From: Pseudomonas sp. ZH-FAD
GTDB taxonomy: Bacteria; Pseudomonadota; Gammaproteobacteria; Pseudomonadales; Pseudomonadaceae
DNA: 64,000 bases
NCBI RefSeq assembly: GCF_002803095.1
Contig: NZ_PGLR01000027.1
Location: 24,427 to 88,426, forward strand
Reading direction: 5' to 3'
In this document: one piece after another, positions 42,086 to 51,265 of the stretch
Position numbering within the stretch: position 1 is the stretch's first letter
Layout of the letters: every line of letters begins with the position of its first letter
Translations under genes and position numbers: made by a program
The notes under the pieces: generated by a model
What the model saw: the letters and a program-made list of their open reading frames with translations, nothing else
Told to the model about the DNA's origin: nothing
The model's database searches: none

Positions 42086-42979
42086 TCACTCGCCGAACGC
42101 GTCCAGCAGATCGTCGGCGAAAGCCTTCTGCGCCTCGCTGGCGGGGTGGCCACGATGGCTGGCCAGACGAAACTGCACGGTGAAATCCCACTTGCCGGGC
42201 AGCGCGCGCAAGCCGCCACGCTCTACCCAGGGCTGGGCGATGTGCTCGGGCAGATAGCCCAGATGAGCACCGGAGAGAATGAACGCCAGGCTGCCTTCGA
42301 CCTGCTCGCAGCGCGCGCTGCTGCTGCCGCCTTGCCAGGGTTCGTCGGCTGCGATGAATCGATAGGGATGCACCACGCGGTCGCAGGTCTGCAGGTCATC
42401 GGCGCTCGGCGTTTGCCGGTCGAACAGCGGATGCTGGCGGCCGCAGTACAGGCGCTGGCGCTCGTCGAACAGCGGCTGGTAGTCCAGCGCCATCTGGCTG
42501 CCGGAAAAATAGCCGATGGCCAGTTGTAGCTGGTCCTGCAGCAGACGCCGTTCCAGCTCGGCGGGCATGGCGCTGACCAGCTCGATCTGTACCGCCTGGT
42601 TGCGCTGGCGAAAACGCCCGATGGCCTCGCCGATGCGCTGCAGCACCTCGTCCGACAACGCTTCGGACAGGCCGATGCGCAGTTCGCCGAGCAGCTTGTC
42701 GGCCATGCCCTGGGCCTCGCCCTTGAAGGTCTCGATGGCAGCAAACAGCTTGCGTGTGGCGGCCAGCACCTGCTCGCCCTTGGGCGTCAGGCGAAAGCCG
42801 GCCTTGCCGCGTTCGCACAGGCGAAAGCCCAGACGCGTTTCCAGCTTGGCCATCTGCGTGCTGATGGTCGACTGGCCGATGCCCAGTTCACCCTGCGCAG
42901 CGCTGAAGCCGCCGCTCTCCACCACGGTGACGAACAGCCGCAGCAGTTGCAGGTCGAGGTCGCGCAGTTGGCTGAGCAT
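42086..42979 (-). CDS. LysR-family transcriptional regulator
   Basis: The 297-residue protein has an N-terminal LysR helix-turn-helix (residues 10-70: LRLFVTVVESGGFSAAQGELGIGQSTISTQMAKLE) and a periplasmic-binding-like effector domain (about 95-295). It diverges from a polyamine-binding protein and agmatinase, its likely targets. The start MLSQLRDLD is preceded by TGGAG at proper spacing; an upstream ATG at 42994 would fall in the operator. A 20-base palindrome lies 12 bases upstream. Confidence 0.87.
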   Translation of the reverse strand: MLSQLRDLDLQLLRLFVTVVESGGFSAAQGELGIGQSTISTQMAKLETRLGFRLCERGKAGFRLTPKGEQVLAATRKLFAAIETFKGEAQGMADKLLGELRIGLSEALSDEVLQRIGEAIGRFRQRNQAVQIELVSAMPAELERRLLQDQLQLAIGYFSGSQMALDYQPLFDERQRLYCGRQHPLFDRQTPSADDLQTCDRVVHPYRFIAADEPWQGGSSSARCEQVEGSLAFILSGAHLGYLPEHIAQPWVERGGLRALPGKWDFTVQFRLASHRGHPASEAQKAFADDLLDAFGE

Positions 42980-42990
42980 GTGGGCTCCAT

Positions 42991-43010
42991 ACATTGATGG
43001 CTGTCAATGT
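42991..43010. promoter_or_regulatory. palindromic LysR-type operator
   Basis: ACATTGA-TGGCTG-TCAATGT has perfect 7-base arms and contains the T-N11-A core of LysR sites (ATTGA...TCAAT). It lies in the intergenic region between the lysR gene and the polyamine-binding gene. Confidence 0.65.
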
Positions 43011-43119
43011 TGGAGTAGAACACTTCGTATTTATCCGAAGCAACGCCGGGCGCAGGATGCAGACATCCCAGCCTCCAGCAGAGAGGCACGGCCAACCACG
43101 TCTGCCCGAGGATAGAACC

Positions 43120-44193
43120 ATGCGTCTTGCTGCAAGCCTGCTGCTCCTGGCCATCGCCACGCCCCTGATGGCGGAGCCGAAACAGCTCAACCTGTACAAC
43201 TGGGCCGACTACGTGGCGCCGCAGGCGCTCGTGCGTTTCCAGGCCGAGACCGGCATCCGCGTCAAATACGACACCTTCGACAGCACCGATGTGCTGGAGA
43301 GCAAGTTGATGACCGGCGGCAGCGGCTATGACGTGGTCTTTCCCGCTTCCAGCGGCCTATCGCGCGCCATCCAGGCCAGGGCGCTGCAGCCGGTGGGGGC
43401 GTTGCAAAACGCCGGCAACCTCGACCCCGAACTGCTGGCCAAGCTGGCCAGCGTCGACCCCAGTAACCAGTACGGCGTGCCCTACACCTGGGGCACGGTG
43501 GGCCTGGCGATCAACAAGCAAGCCGTCGAGCAGCGCCTGCCCGGCGTGGCGCTGGACAGCCTCGATCTGCTGTTCAAGCCCGAGTACGCCAGCAAGCTCA
43601 AGGACTGCGGCATCTCCGTGCTCGACTCGCCGCAGGAAGTGATCGCCATCGCCCTCAATTACCTGGGCAAGCCGCCGTACAGCGCCAACGGCGTCGATCT
43701 GGACGCGGCCAGCGCGCTGCTCGCGGCGCTGCAACCGAACCTGCGCTACATCGGCAATGCCCGGCAGATCGACGACCTGGCCAAGGGCGAGACCTGCCTG
43801 GCGCTGACCTACACCGGTGACGCCGGCATGGCCGCCGCGCGCGCTGCCGAGGCCGGGCAGCCGTTCGAGGTGCTTTATCGCATTCCGCGCGAAGGCACGC
43901 TGATCTGGTTCGACACCATGGCCATTCCCGCCGACGCGCCGCATCCGGGCAATGCCCGCGCTTTCATCGACTTCATGCTGCAGCCCGAGGCCATCGCCGA
44001 GCTGACTAACGAACTGTTCTTCGCCAACGCCAACCGCGCCGCCACGCCCCTGTTGGACGAGGCGGTGAGCGGCGACCCGGATATCTACCCGCCCGAAGCC
44101 GTGCGTGCGCGCCTGTTCGCCGAAGAAGTGCTGAGCCTGCGCGAGCAACGCCAGCGCACCCGCCTGTGGACAGCCTTCCGCAGCCAGTACTGA
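43120..44193 (+). CDS. PotD/PotF-like polyamine-binding periplasmic protein
   Basis: The 357-residue protein has a signal peptide (cut after PLMA, about residue 18) and the spermidine/putrescine-binding pattern: LNLYNWADYVAPQALVRFQAETGIRVKYDTFDS, then GGSGYDVVFPASSG. It should bind a polyamine or guanidine compound in the periplasm. No ABC permease genes follow, so it must share a transporter encoded elsewhere. It is in line with agmatinase, pointing to agmatine or a guanidino compound. The upstream open frame is not part of it. Confidence 0.86.
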   Translation: MRLAASLLLLAIATPLMAEPKQLNLYNWADYVAPQALVRFQAETGIRVKYDTFDSTDVLESKLMTGGSGYDVVFPASSGLSRAIQARALQPVGALQNAGNLDPELLAKLASVDPSNQYGVPYTWGTVGLAINKQAVEQRLPGVALDSLDLLFKPEYASKLKDCGISVLDSPQEVIAIALNYLGKPPYSANGVDLDAASALLAALQPNLRYIGNARQIDDLAKGETCLALTYTGDAGMAAARAAEAGQPFEVLYRIPREGTLIWFDTMAIPADAPHPGNARAFIDFMLQPEAIAELTNELFFANANRAATPLLDEAVSGDPDIYPPEAVRARLFAEEVLSLREQRQRTRLWTAFRSQY

Positions 44194-44196
44194 GTC

Positions 44197-44220
44197 TGTA
44201 GGAGCGAGCTCTGCTCGCGA
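44197..44220. repeat. half REP element before the agmatinase gene
   Basis: GTAGGAGCGAGCTCTGCTCGCGAA is the GTAGGAGC-type REP half-unit with an internal GAGC/GCTC palindrome. It lies in the 52-base gap between the binding protein and agmatinase genes. Confidence 0.55.
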
Positions 44221-44245
44221 ACATCACCGAAACGAGTATTCGACC

Positions 44246-45211
44246 ATGGACCAAGCCTTCGACAACGACCAGGCCATCACCCGCGCCAGCCTCTACGGCA
44301 CCGCCGCCGAACCCACCTATGCTGGCATCACCAGTTTCATGCGCCGCCGCTACAGCCGTGACCTCACCGGCGTGGACCTGGCCATCAGTGGCGTGCCGTT
44401 CGACACCGCCACCACCAACCGGCCCGGCAGCCGCTTCGGCCCGCGGGCGATCCGCGCCGCGTCGATCCAGTCGGCCTGGGCGCGGCATTTTCCCTGGGAG
44501 TTCGACCCCTTCGATGTGCTCGCTTGCGTCGACTACGGCGACTGCTATTTCGACCACGGCACGCCGCAGGACACCCCGGCGCTGATCGAGGCGCACGCCA
44601 CGCGCGTTCTCGAAGCCGGCAGCGCGTTGCTGACTCTGGGCGGCGACCACTTCATCAGCTATCCGCTGCTCAAGGCGCATGCCAGGAAGCACGGCACGCT
44701 GGCGCTGATCCACTTCGACGCGCACAGCGACACCTGGCCGGACGAGGAGGGCAAGCGTATCGACCACGGCACCATGTTCTATCACGCCGCGCGTGAAGGG
44801 CTGGTCGACCCGGCGCGCTCGGTGCAGGTCGGCTTGCGCACCACCAACGACGACGTGATGGGCTTTCAGGTGCTCGATGCCCGCGAGGTGCACCGCAGCA
44901 CGCCGGAGCAGATCGCCGAGCGCATTCGTGCGCGGGTGGGCGAGCATCCGGTGTACCTGACCTTCGACATCGACTGCCTCGACCCGGCCTTCGCCCCCGG
45001 TACCGGAACACCGGTGTGCGGCGGCCTTTCCAGCCATCAGGCGCTGGAGATCCTGCGCGGTCTGCGCGGTATCAACCTGGTCGGCATGGATGTGGTGGAA
45101 GTGGCACCGCCCTACGACAACGCCGAAGTCACCGCACTGGCCGGCGCCACCCTGGCGATGGAGATGATCTGCCTGTATGCCGCGCGGCATAAGGTCGATG
45201 CCGTTCAGTAA
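44246..45211 (+). CDS. speB: agmatinase-family ureohydrolase
   Basis: The 321-residue protein has the manganese ligands of arginase-fold enzymes: GGDHFISYP, HFDAHSDTW and TFDIDCLDPAFAPGTGTP. Agmatinase makes putrescine and urea from agmatine. Related guanidinobutyrase and guanidinopropionase share these motifs, so the precise substrate is uncertain. It follows the polyamine-binding protein, under a divergent LysR. Confidence 0.87.
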   Translation: MDQAFDNDQAITRASLYGTAAEPTYAGITSFMRRRYSRDLTGVDLAISGVPFDTATTNRPGSRFGPRAIRAASIQSAWARHFPWEFDPFDVLACVDYGDCYFDHGTPQDTPALIEAHATRVLEAGSALLTLGGDHFISYPLLKAHARKHGTLALIHFDAHSDTWPDEEGKRIDHGTMFYHAAREGLVDPARSVQVGLRTTNDDVMGFQVLDAREVHRSTPEQIAERIRARVGEHPVYLTFDIDCLDPAFAPGTGTPVCGGLSSHQALEILRGLRGINLVGMDVVEVAPPYDNAEVTALAGATLAMEMICLYAARHKVDAVQ

Positions 45212-45220
45212 CCTTCAGCT

Positions 45221-47524
45221 TCAGGCGGTCGCGATCACCCGGCGCAGGGTGATCGGAATCGACTTGGCCGCCGGTACCTTGGCCTTCTTCTCGTGGTGCC
45301 AGAGCGGCACCAATGGGTTGCACTCGGGGTAGTAGGCGGCGCAGCAGCCCTCGGGAATATCGTGTGGCGTCACGCGCAGCGGCCCGACCGAGCGTGGCAC
45401 ACCATCGTCCACCGCCGTGCTCACCTGCACCTGATCGCCTTCGTCCAGGCCCAGTCGGGCCATGTCGTTGCGGTGCATGAAAATCACCGAGCGGGTGCCG
45501 TACACACCGCGGAAGCGATCGTCATAACCGTACACCGTGGTGTTGAACTGATCGTTGCTGCGGATCGTCATCAGGTTGAGTACATCACGACGTTCCGTGC
45601 TCTGTTCAACGTCATCGTTGAGCGCCAGGCTGTCCGGTCGGATGAAGTTGGCCTTGCCGCTGTCGGTGTTCCATTCGCGCCAGGTGGCCGGCAGCGGCCG
45701 ATGGAAGCCGCCTGGTTCGAGCATGCGCGTGTTGAAGTCGTGAAAGGTTTCCGGGTAGGTGGTGGCGATGGCCTGGCGGATCAGACCGTAGTCGGCCACC
45801 CAGGCGTCCCAGTCCATGCGCGGGTTGGCCGGTAGCACGGCCCTGGCCAGGGCGGCGATGATCGCTGGCTCCGAGCGCAGGTCAGAGCCGGCCTGTTTGA
45901 CGACGCCCTGCCAGGCGCGAATGCAGGCGGTGCTGTCTTCGGTGGTGTGGTACTGCGGGCCGCTGGCCTGGATATCCATTTCGGTGCGGCCCAGGCAAGG
46001 CAGGAGGTAGGCTTTCTCGCCATGTACCAGCGCACTGCGGTTGAGCTTGGTGGTGATCTGTACGGTCAGGCGCAGCTTGCTCCAGGCCGGTTCCAGGCGG
46101 TGGTTGTCCGGGGTAGCGCGGACAAAATTGCCACCCAGGGAAAGGAATGCCTTGATCGTGCTGCTGAGTACGCCCTCGCAGGCGTCCACCGTGGTGGTGC
46201 CGTCGCGCTCCGGCACGCGGAAGCCGAACTGCTCGTACAGGCGGTCGACCGGCACCTGTGCGACCTTCTCGGTGATGCCGACGGTGCGTTGGCCCTGCAC
46301 GTTGGAGTGGCCGCGCACCGGGCAGATGCCCGCGCCTTCCTTGCCCAGATTGCCGCGCATGAGCAGCAGGTTGACCAGCATCTGGATGCTGGTCACTCCA
46401 TGGCGATGCTGGGTCAGGCCCATGCCGTAGATGGCGATGACCCGCTGGCAACCGGCATAGACCCTGGCGGCGCCCTCCATTGCGCCACGGGTCAGACCGC
46501 TTCTGCGCTCCAGCATCTCCCAGGTATAGCCGCGGATGGTCCGCTCGAAAGCCTCGAAACCCTGGGTGTGCTGCTCGATGAAGGCAATGTCCAGTACGCG
46601 ATCCTGGCCGTTTTCGCGCGCGGCGTCGTCCATCGTCAGCAAGGCCTTGCAGATGCCGGCGATGGCCGCGGCATCGCCGCCGATGGTGACCTGGTGATAG
46701 TGGGTGCTGACCACTTCCGACTCACCCGTGAGCATCTGCCGCGGTGATTGCGGATTGGTGAAGCGCTCCAGGCCGCGTTCGCGCAGCGGATTGAAGGTGA
46801 GAATGGGAGCGCCGCGCTGCCGGGCGGCGTCCAGGTCGTGCAGCATGCGCGGGCTGTTGCTGCTGGTGTTGTGGCCGAAGATCAGCAGGCCGTCGGTCTT
46901 GGCGAAATCCTCCAGGGTGACGGTGCCGACCGGCACGCCGATGCTTTCCGGCAAGGCCACCGAGGTGCTCTCGTGGCACATGTTGGAGCTGTCCGGCAGG
47001 TTGTTGGTGCCGAAGCAACGAGCCAGCAACTGCCACAGGTACGAGGCCTCCAGCGAGGCGCGGCCGGAGGCGTAGAACACGGCCTGATCGGGATCTTCCA
47101 GTGCCTTGAGTTCGGCGCCGATCTCGGCGATGGCTTCGTCCCAGCTCACGGGCAGGTAGCGATCGGAGTGGGCGTCCCAGCGCATGGGCTGGGTCAGACG
47201 GCCCTGCTGCTCCAATTGGTAGTCGCTCCAGTTGCGCAGTTCGCTCAGGGTGTGACCGGCGAAGAACTCGGGCGTGCAGCGCAGGCTGGTGGTTTCCCAG
47301 GCCGTGGCCTTGGCACCGTTCTCGCAGAAAGCCAGGGGTTTGGACGGGTGCGGCTTGGCCCAGGCGCAACTGACACAGGCAAAGCCGTCGATCGGACGAT
47401 TCTGTTTGAGCAGAGCGACCGCCCCGGTCAGTGGCGCCCGCTCGCGCAGCAGGATGGTGCCCACGGCATTGGCCGAACCCCAGCCACCGGAAGGTCCACG
47501 ATAGGGTTTGAATCGGGGTTTCAT
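45221..47524 (-). CDS. FdhF/YdeP family molybdopterin oxidoreductase
   Basis: The 767-residue protein belongs to the molybdopterin (bis-MGD) family of the YdeP type. N-terminal cysteines occur in FACVSCAWAKPH and FCENGAKA. Conserved stretches include SSNMCHESTSVALPESIG, GHNTSSNSPRMLHDL and MTIRSNDQFNTTVYGYDDRFRG near the C-terminus. Proteins of this group are annotated as formate-dehydrogenase-like, but a substrate is rarely proven. In E. coli YdeP is linked to acid resistance. It converges on the agmatinase gene with a nine-base gap and lacks electron-transfer subunits nearby. Confidence 0.86.
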   Translation of the reverse strand: MKPRFKPYRGPSGGWGSANAVGTILLRERAPLTGAVALLKQNRPIDGFACVSCAWAKPHPSKPLAFCENGAKATAWETTSLRCTPEFFAGHTLSELRNWSDYQLEQQGRLTQPMRWDAHSDRYLPVSWDEAIAEIGAELKALEDPDQAVFYASGRASLEASYLWQLLARCFGTNNLPDSSNMCHESTSVALPESIGVPVGTVTLEDFAKTDGLLIFGHNTSSNSPRMLHDLDAARQRGAPILTFNPLRERGLERFTNPQSPRQMLTGESEVVSTHYHQVTIGGDAAAIAGICKALLTMDDAARENGQDRVLDIAFIEQHTQGFEAFERTIRGYTWEMLERRSGLTRGAMEGAARVYAGCQRVIAIYGMGLTQHRHGVTSIQMLVNLLLMRGNLGKEGAGICPVRGHSNVQGQRTVGITEKVAQVPVDRLYEQFGFRVPERDGTTTVDACEGVLSSTIKAFLSLGGNFVRATPDNHRLEPAWSKLRLTVQITTKLNRSALVHGEKAYLLPCLGRTEMDIQASGPQYHTTEDSTACIRAWQGVVKQAGSDLRSEPAIIAALARAVLPANPRMDWDAWVADYGLIRQAIATTYPETFHDFNTRMLEPGGFHRPLPATWREWNTDSGKANFIRPDSLALNDDVEQSTERRDVLNLMTIRSNDQFNTTVYGYDDRFRGVYGTRSVIFMHRNDMARLGLDEGDQVQVSTAVDDGVPRSVGPLRVTPHDIPEGCCAAYYPECNPLVPLWHHEKKAKVPAAKSIPITLRRVIATA

Positions 47525-47642
47525 GCTCCGTCTCCCTGGCTCGTCGTCTTGCAGTTACGACGGAGGGGGCGGGGGATGGTTCAGGTTGTTTGCCCGCGCC
47601 TGCCGCGAAAAGGGGGCGATAAGCCTGGTGCAGACGTCCTCC

Positions 47643-47668
47643 AAAAAAACGGGCCTGTTCAGGCCCGT
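47643..47668 (-). terminator. rho-independent terminator of the CoA-transferase operon
   Basis: On the minus strand ACGGGCCT-GAAC-AGGCCCGT is followed by seven T residues, 28 bases after the CoA-transferase stop codon. Confidence 0.88.
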
Positions 47669-47696
47669 GAGTTCACGCTCAAAGATTATCCTGGCG

Positions 47697-49250
47697 CTAG
47701 TCCAGGCATTGCGCCAGGCCGATGGGCTCGGGCCGGAACAGCCGTGCATCCATCAGCTTCGGCTGGCGCACGATGGGGGCGAAGTCCATGCGCGCGAGGA
47801 TGTCGCGCTGGATATCCACGCCCGGCGCCACTTCGATCAGCTCCAGCCCTTCGGTAGTCAGGCGCAGCACGCAGCGCTCGGTGACGTAGAGCACCGGCTG
47901 GCCGCGCTCGGCGGCCAGGCGCCCGGCGAAGGTGCGGTGTTCCACCTCGGCAACGAACTTGCGCAGTTCGCCGTCCTCGATGATGCGCAACTGGCCGTCT
48001 TCGATGCGGATATCCTGTTTGCCGGCGCTGAAGGTGCCGACGAACACCACCTGCTTGGCGTTCTGGCTGATGTTGATGAAACCGCCAGCCCCCGCAAGGC
48101 GACTGCCGAACTTGGACACATTGAGGTTGCCTGCGGCATCGGCCTGGGCCAGACCGAGGAAGGCGATGTCCAGGCCGCCGCCGTCATAGAAATCGAACTG
48201 ATAAGGCTGGTCGAGCAGGGCGCTGTGGTTGCTCGCCGCGCCGAAGTCCAGGCCCGAGGCCGGCACGCCGCCGATCACACCGGGCTCGGCGGTCAGGGTC
48301 AGGCGCTCGATCACGCCCTCTTCGGCAGCCACCGCCGCCACACCCTCGGGCATGCCGATGCCGAGATTCACCACCGCGTCCGCTTTCAGCTCCAGCGCCG
48401 CGCGACGGGCAATCAGCTTGCGCACGTCCAGCGGCATCGGCGTCAGGCTGTCCACCGGTACGCGGGTCTCGGCGGCGAAGGCGGGGTTGTAGGCGGTGGC
48501 GAAGGTCTGCTGGTGATTGGCCGGCTCGGCCACCACCACGCAATCCACCAGGATGCCGGGAATCTTCACCTGCCGTGGGTTGAGCGAGCCGCGCTCGACC
48601 ACCCGCTCGACCTGGGCGATCACCAGGCCGCCGCTATTGCGCGCGGCCATGGCGATGGCCAGGCTCTCGATGGTCAGCGCCTCGCGCTCGAAACTGAGGT
48701 TGCCGTCAGGGTCGGCACTGGTGGCGCGAACGATGCCGACGTTGATCGGGAAGGTCGGGTAGAACAGGTAGTCCTCGCCGTCGATGGGCATCAGCCGCAC
48801 CAGATCGGCAGTGGTGCGCGCATTGAGCTTGCCGCCGCCGTGGCGCGGGTCGACGTAAGTGCCCAGGCCGACGCGTGACAGCTGTCCCGGCTTGCCGGCG
48901 GCGATGTCGCGAAACAGCTGGGAGATCACCCCCTGCGGCAGGTTGTAGGCCTCGATGCGGTTGTCCACCGCCAGCTTCTGCAACCCCGGCACCAGGCCCC
49001 AGTGCCCACCGATCACCCGGCGCACCAGGCCTTCATGGGCTAGGTGGTTGAGGCCGCGACCCTTGCCGTCGCCTTGGCCGGCGGCATACACCAGGGTCAG
49101 ATCGCGCGGCGCCTGTTCAGCGAGGAAGCGCTGCTCCAGAGCGATGGCGATCTGCTCGGCGAAACCGATGCCGACGAAGCCACCGGTGGCCAGGTTGGCG
49201 TTGTCCGGGATGCGCGCCACGGCTTCGGCGGCGGTCATGATCTTGCTCAT
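47697..49250 (-). CDS. fused acyl-CoA:acetate/3-ketoacid CoA-transferase
   Basis: The 517-residue family I CoA-transferase has alpha and beta domains in one chain, as in YdiF and propionate CoA-transferase. GGFVGIGFAEQIAIAL and VGLGTYVDPRHGGGK are in the first half. LGIGMPEGVAAVAAEEG and the catalytic-glutamate region TAEPGVIGGVP are in the second. It would move CoA between short-chain acids such as acetate, acetoacetate or hydroxybutyrate. The start MSKIMTAAEAV fits the family better than the ATG 30 bases upstream. It follows a GntP permease gene in a sigma-54 operon. Confidence 0.88.
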   Translation of the reverse strand: MSKIMTAAEAVARIPDNANLATGGFVGIGFAEQIAIALEQRFLAEQAPRDLTLVYAAGQGDGKGRGLNHLAHEGLVRRVIGGHWGLVPGLQKLAVDNRIEAYNLPQGVISQLFRDIAAGKPGQLSRVGLGTYVDPRHGGGKLNARTTADLVRLMPIDGEDYLFYPTFPINVGIVRATSADPDGNLSFEREALTIESLAIAMAARNSGGLVIAQVERVVERGSLNPRQVKIPGILVDCVVVAEPANHQQTFATAYNPAFAAETRVPVDSLTPMPLDVRKLIARRAALELKADAVVNLGIGMPEGVAAVAAEEGVIERLTLTAEPGVIGGVPASGLDFGAASNHSALLDQPYQFDFYDGGGLDIAFLGLAQADAAGNLNVSKFGSRLAGAGGFINISQNAKQVVFVGTFSAGKQDIRIEDGQLRIIEDGELRKFVAEVEHRTFAGRLAAERGQPVLYVTERCVLRLTTEGLELIEVAPGVDIQRDILARMDFAPIVRQPKLMDARLFRPEPIGLAQCLD

Positions 49251-49319
49251 TGCGGGTACTCGAAAGCGATTGAACAACACGGCGTACAGACAGCATGGCG
49301 CCCGAGGGCGCCATGCTCG

Positions 49320-50705
49320 TCAGAAGCTTCCAAACAGGGTGCCCAGGGTGATCACCACAACCAGCGCCACCAGTGGGAAGGCCACGGTGTTGACGAAGAT
49401 GAACTTGTACGACTCGCGGTGGGTGAGCTTGCAGATCGCCAGCAGCGAGATCACCGCGCCGTTGTGCGGCAGGGTGTCCATGCAGCCCGAGGCCATGGCG
49501 GCGACGCGGTGCAGCAGCTCGGGGCTGATGCCGGCGGCGTTGGCCATTTCCAGGTACTGCGCGCCGAGGGTCTTCAGCGCGATGGACATACCGCCGGAGG
49601 CGGAACCGGTGATACCGGCGAGGATGTTCACCGCCACCGCTTCGGAGATCAGCGGGTTGCTGGAGACGCCCAGTACCAGGTCACGGATGATGACGAAGCC
49701 GGCCAGGGATGCGATCACCGTGCCGTAACCCACCTCGGCGGCGGTGTTGAGGATCGGCAGCATGGAGCCGAAGGCGCCGTCGTTGACGCTCTTCTTCAGG
49801 TCCATCCAGCGCTTCCAGTGCATGGCGATCAGCAGCACGATGGCCGCGCTGAGGGCGACGATGATCGACCAGATACCGATCAGCGACTTGGCGTCCTGCA
49901 GACCGCCGTATTCCGGCTTGGCCAGGTAGCTGGTGTCAACGGCCGGCAGAATCTGCTTGGCCATCAGGAAGTTCAGCGCGATCACCACGAAGATCGGCAG
50001 CAGCGCCAGCCAGAAGCCGGGAATGTCGCGACGCTCTTCGACGACCGGGTCGTCGCGATGCTCGCCGTAGCCTTCACCCGCGGCCATCAGCTTGCGCGAC
50101 TGCGCGGTGAGCCACCAGGTGCCGAGGCCGAACATGATCAGGCCGGCGATCACCCCCAGGCCCGGCGCAGCGAAGGCGTCGGTGCCGAAGAAGGGGTTGG
50201 GGATGGCGTTCTGGATCGCCGGCGTGCCGGGCAGCGCGGTCATGGTGAAGGTGAACGAGCCGAGGGCGATGGCACCGGGGATCAGGCGCTTGGGAATGCC
50301 CGCCTCGCGGAACAGCGCGGCGCCAATCGGGTACACGGCGAAGGCCACCACGAACAGCGACACGCCGCCGTAGGTGAGGATGCCGCAGGCCAGCACGATG
50401 GCCAGGATGGCGCGCTCGCTCCCCACTTTCGCGACTATGCCATGGGCGATGGCGCGCGCCGATCCCGAGTCGTCCATCAACTTGCCGAACAGTGCACCCA
50501 GCAGGAACAGCGGGAAGAACTGGATCACGTAGCCGCCCATGGCCTTCATGAACACCTGGGTGTAGGTGGGCAGCAGCAGAGCGATGTCGCCGGCGAACAG
50601 CAACGCCAGCAGGGCCAGCAGTGGAGCGAGGATCAGGACGTTGATGCCGCGATAGGCGAGGTACATCAACAATGCGAGGGAAATCAGAATACCGAGGGTA
50701 CCCAT
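49320..50705 (-). CDS. GntP-family permease
   Basis: The 461-residue protein has about twelve membrane helices and the GntP pattern: AILAIVLACGILTYGGVSLFVVAFAVYPIG, GSFTFTMTALPGTPAIQNAIP and ASGCMDTLPHNGAVISLLAICK. GntP members import gluconate or other hydroxy acids. With a short-chain CoA-transferase downstream, 3-hydroxybutyrate or acetoacetate is more likely. It is the first gene of the operon, 88 bases from a sigma-54 promoter. Confidence 0.88.
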   Translation of the reverse strand: MGTLGILISLALLMYLAYRGINVLILAPLLALLALLFAGDIALLLPTYTQVFMKAMGGYVIQFFPLFLLGALFGKLMDDSGSARAIAHGIVAKVGSERAILAIVLACGILTYGGVSLFVVAFAVYPIGAALFREAGIPKRLIPGAIALGSFTFTMTALPGTPAIQNAIPNPFFGTDAFAAPGLGVIAGLIMFGLGTWWLTAQSRKLMAAGEGYGEHRDDPVVEERRDIPGFWLALLPIFVVIALNFLMAKQILPAVDTSYLAKPEYGGLQDAKSLIGIWSIIVALSAAIVLLIAMHWKRWMDLKKSVNDGAFGSMLPILNTAAEVGYGTVIASLAGFVIIRDLVLGVSSNPLISEAVAVNILAGITGSASGGMSIALKTLGAQYLEMANAAGISPELLHRVAAMASGCMDTLPHNGAVISLLAICKLTHRESYKFIFVNTVAFPLVALVVVITLGTLFGSF

Positions 50706-50793
50706 GGGTGGTTCCTTTTGTTGTTGTTCTAGCGGCTCGAGGCCGTTTTATCGGGAAGGCGCGGATGCGGCAGCGCGCCTTTGCCGGATATAG

Positions 50794-50809
50794 AGCCAGA
50801 GTCGTGCCA
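50794..50809 (-). promoter_or_regulatory. sigma-54 promoter of the GntP/CoA-transferase operon
   Basis: On the minus strand TGGCACG-ACTC-TGGCT. The -24 element is consensus, and the -12 element has the invariant GC with one mismatch to TTGCT. The orientation and distance to the permease ATG are right. Confidence 0.82.
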
Positions 50810-50910
50810 GGCGGCGTTACGACTTTGGTCGATAGGGCGGGAAGCCTCTGCAGCGAGGGTTTCAGGCTTGAGTGTGTGTTGTAAGATAGGCGTTGCGAGT
50901 GACGCAGCTG

Positions 50911-50924
50911 TCCATATTTCTGGA
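50911..50924. promoter_or_regulatory. activator site 1 (TCCA-N6-TGGA)
   Basis: TCCA-TATTTC-TGGA is an inverted repeat centred about 115 bases upstream of the sigma-54 promoter, the normal place for an enhancer-binding protein. Confidence 0.72.
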
Positions 50925-50929
50925 TTTAT

Positions 50930-50943
50930 TCCAGGTTTTTGGA
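50930..50943. promoter_or_regulatory. activator site 2 (TCCA-N6-TGGA)
   Basis: TCCA-GGTTTT-TGGA is the second copy, centred 19 bases from site 1. Confidence 0.72.
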
Positions 50944-50961
50944 TGGCCTGCTGATTTTTAG

Positions 50962-50975
50962 TCCAGGAAATTGGA
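50962..50975. promoter_or_regulatory. activator site 3 (TCCA-N6-TGGA)
   Basis: TCCA-GGAAAT-TGGA, extended to GTCCA...TGGAC, is centred 32 bases from site 2. It is the most symmetric of the three. Confidence 0.75.
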
Positions 50976-51017
50976 CATTAGTGGTTTTCATAATTGCGCT
51001 CGCCCGGTTCCCATCCG

Positions 51018-51066
51018 GCGGGTTTCACCCGCCCTACCGGCGATGTAGGGCGGGTGCAACCCGCCA
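51018..51066. repeat. GGCGGGT/ACCCGCC palindromic repeat
   Basis: GGCGGGTTTCACCCGCCCTAC faces GTAGGGCGGGTGCAACCCGCC, forming a long inverted repeat related to 1-49. Confidence 0.6.
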
Positions 51067-51090
51067 ATTGTTGATTGCATAAAGGGCAGG

Positions 51091-51210
51091 CCCCGGATTT
51101 CATCCGGGCTACGCAATTGCGGCCCGCCGCGCTTTTGTGGGAGGGGCTTTAGCCGCGACTGTTGTGGGGAAGCGTTGCGGGTGGCACATCGCCGGCAAGC
51201 CGGCTCCTAC
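51091..51210. repeat. 120-base direct repeat, copy 1
   Basis: Begins CCCCGGATTTCATCCGGGCT and ends CCGGCAAGCCGGCTCCTAC. It is a composite of two palindromic elements with a short unit containing GGGGCTTTAGCCGC. Copy 2 differs at about four positions. No gene is visible. Confidence 0.75.
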
Positions 51211-51265
51211 GCAAGGGTTGGCACGGGTAGCCCGGATGCAATCCGGGGCTTTTGCGGCGCCTGAT

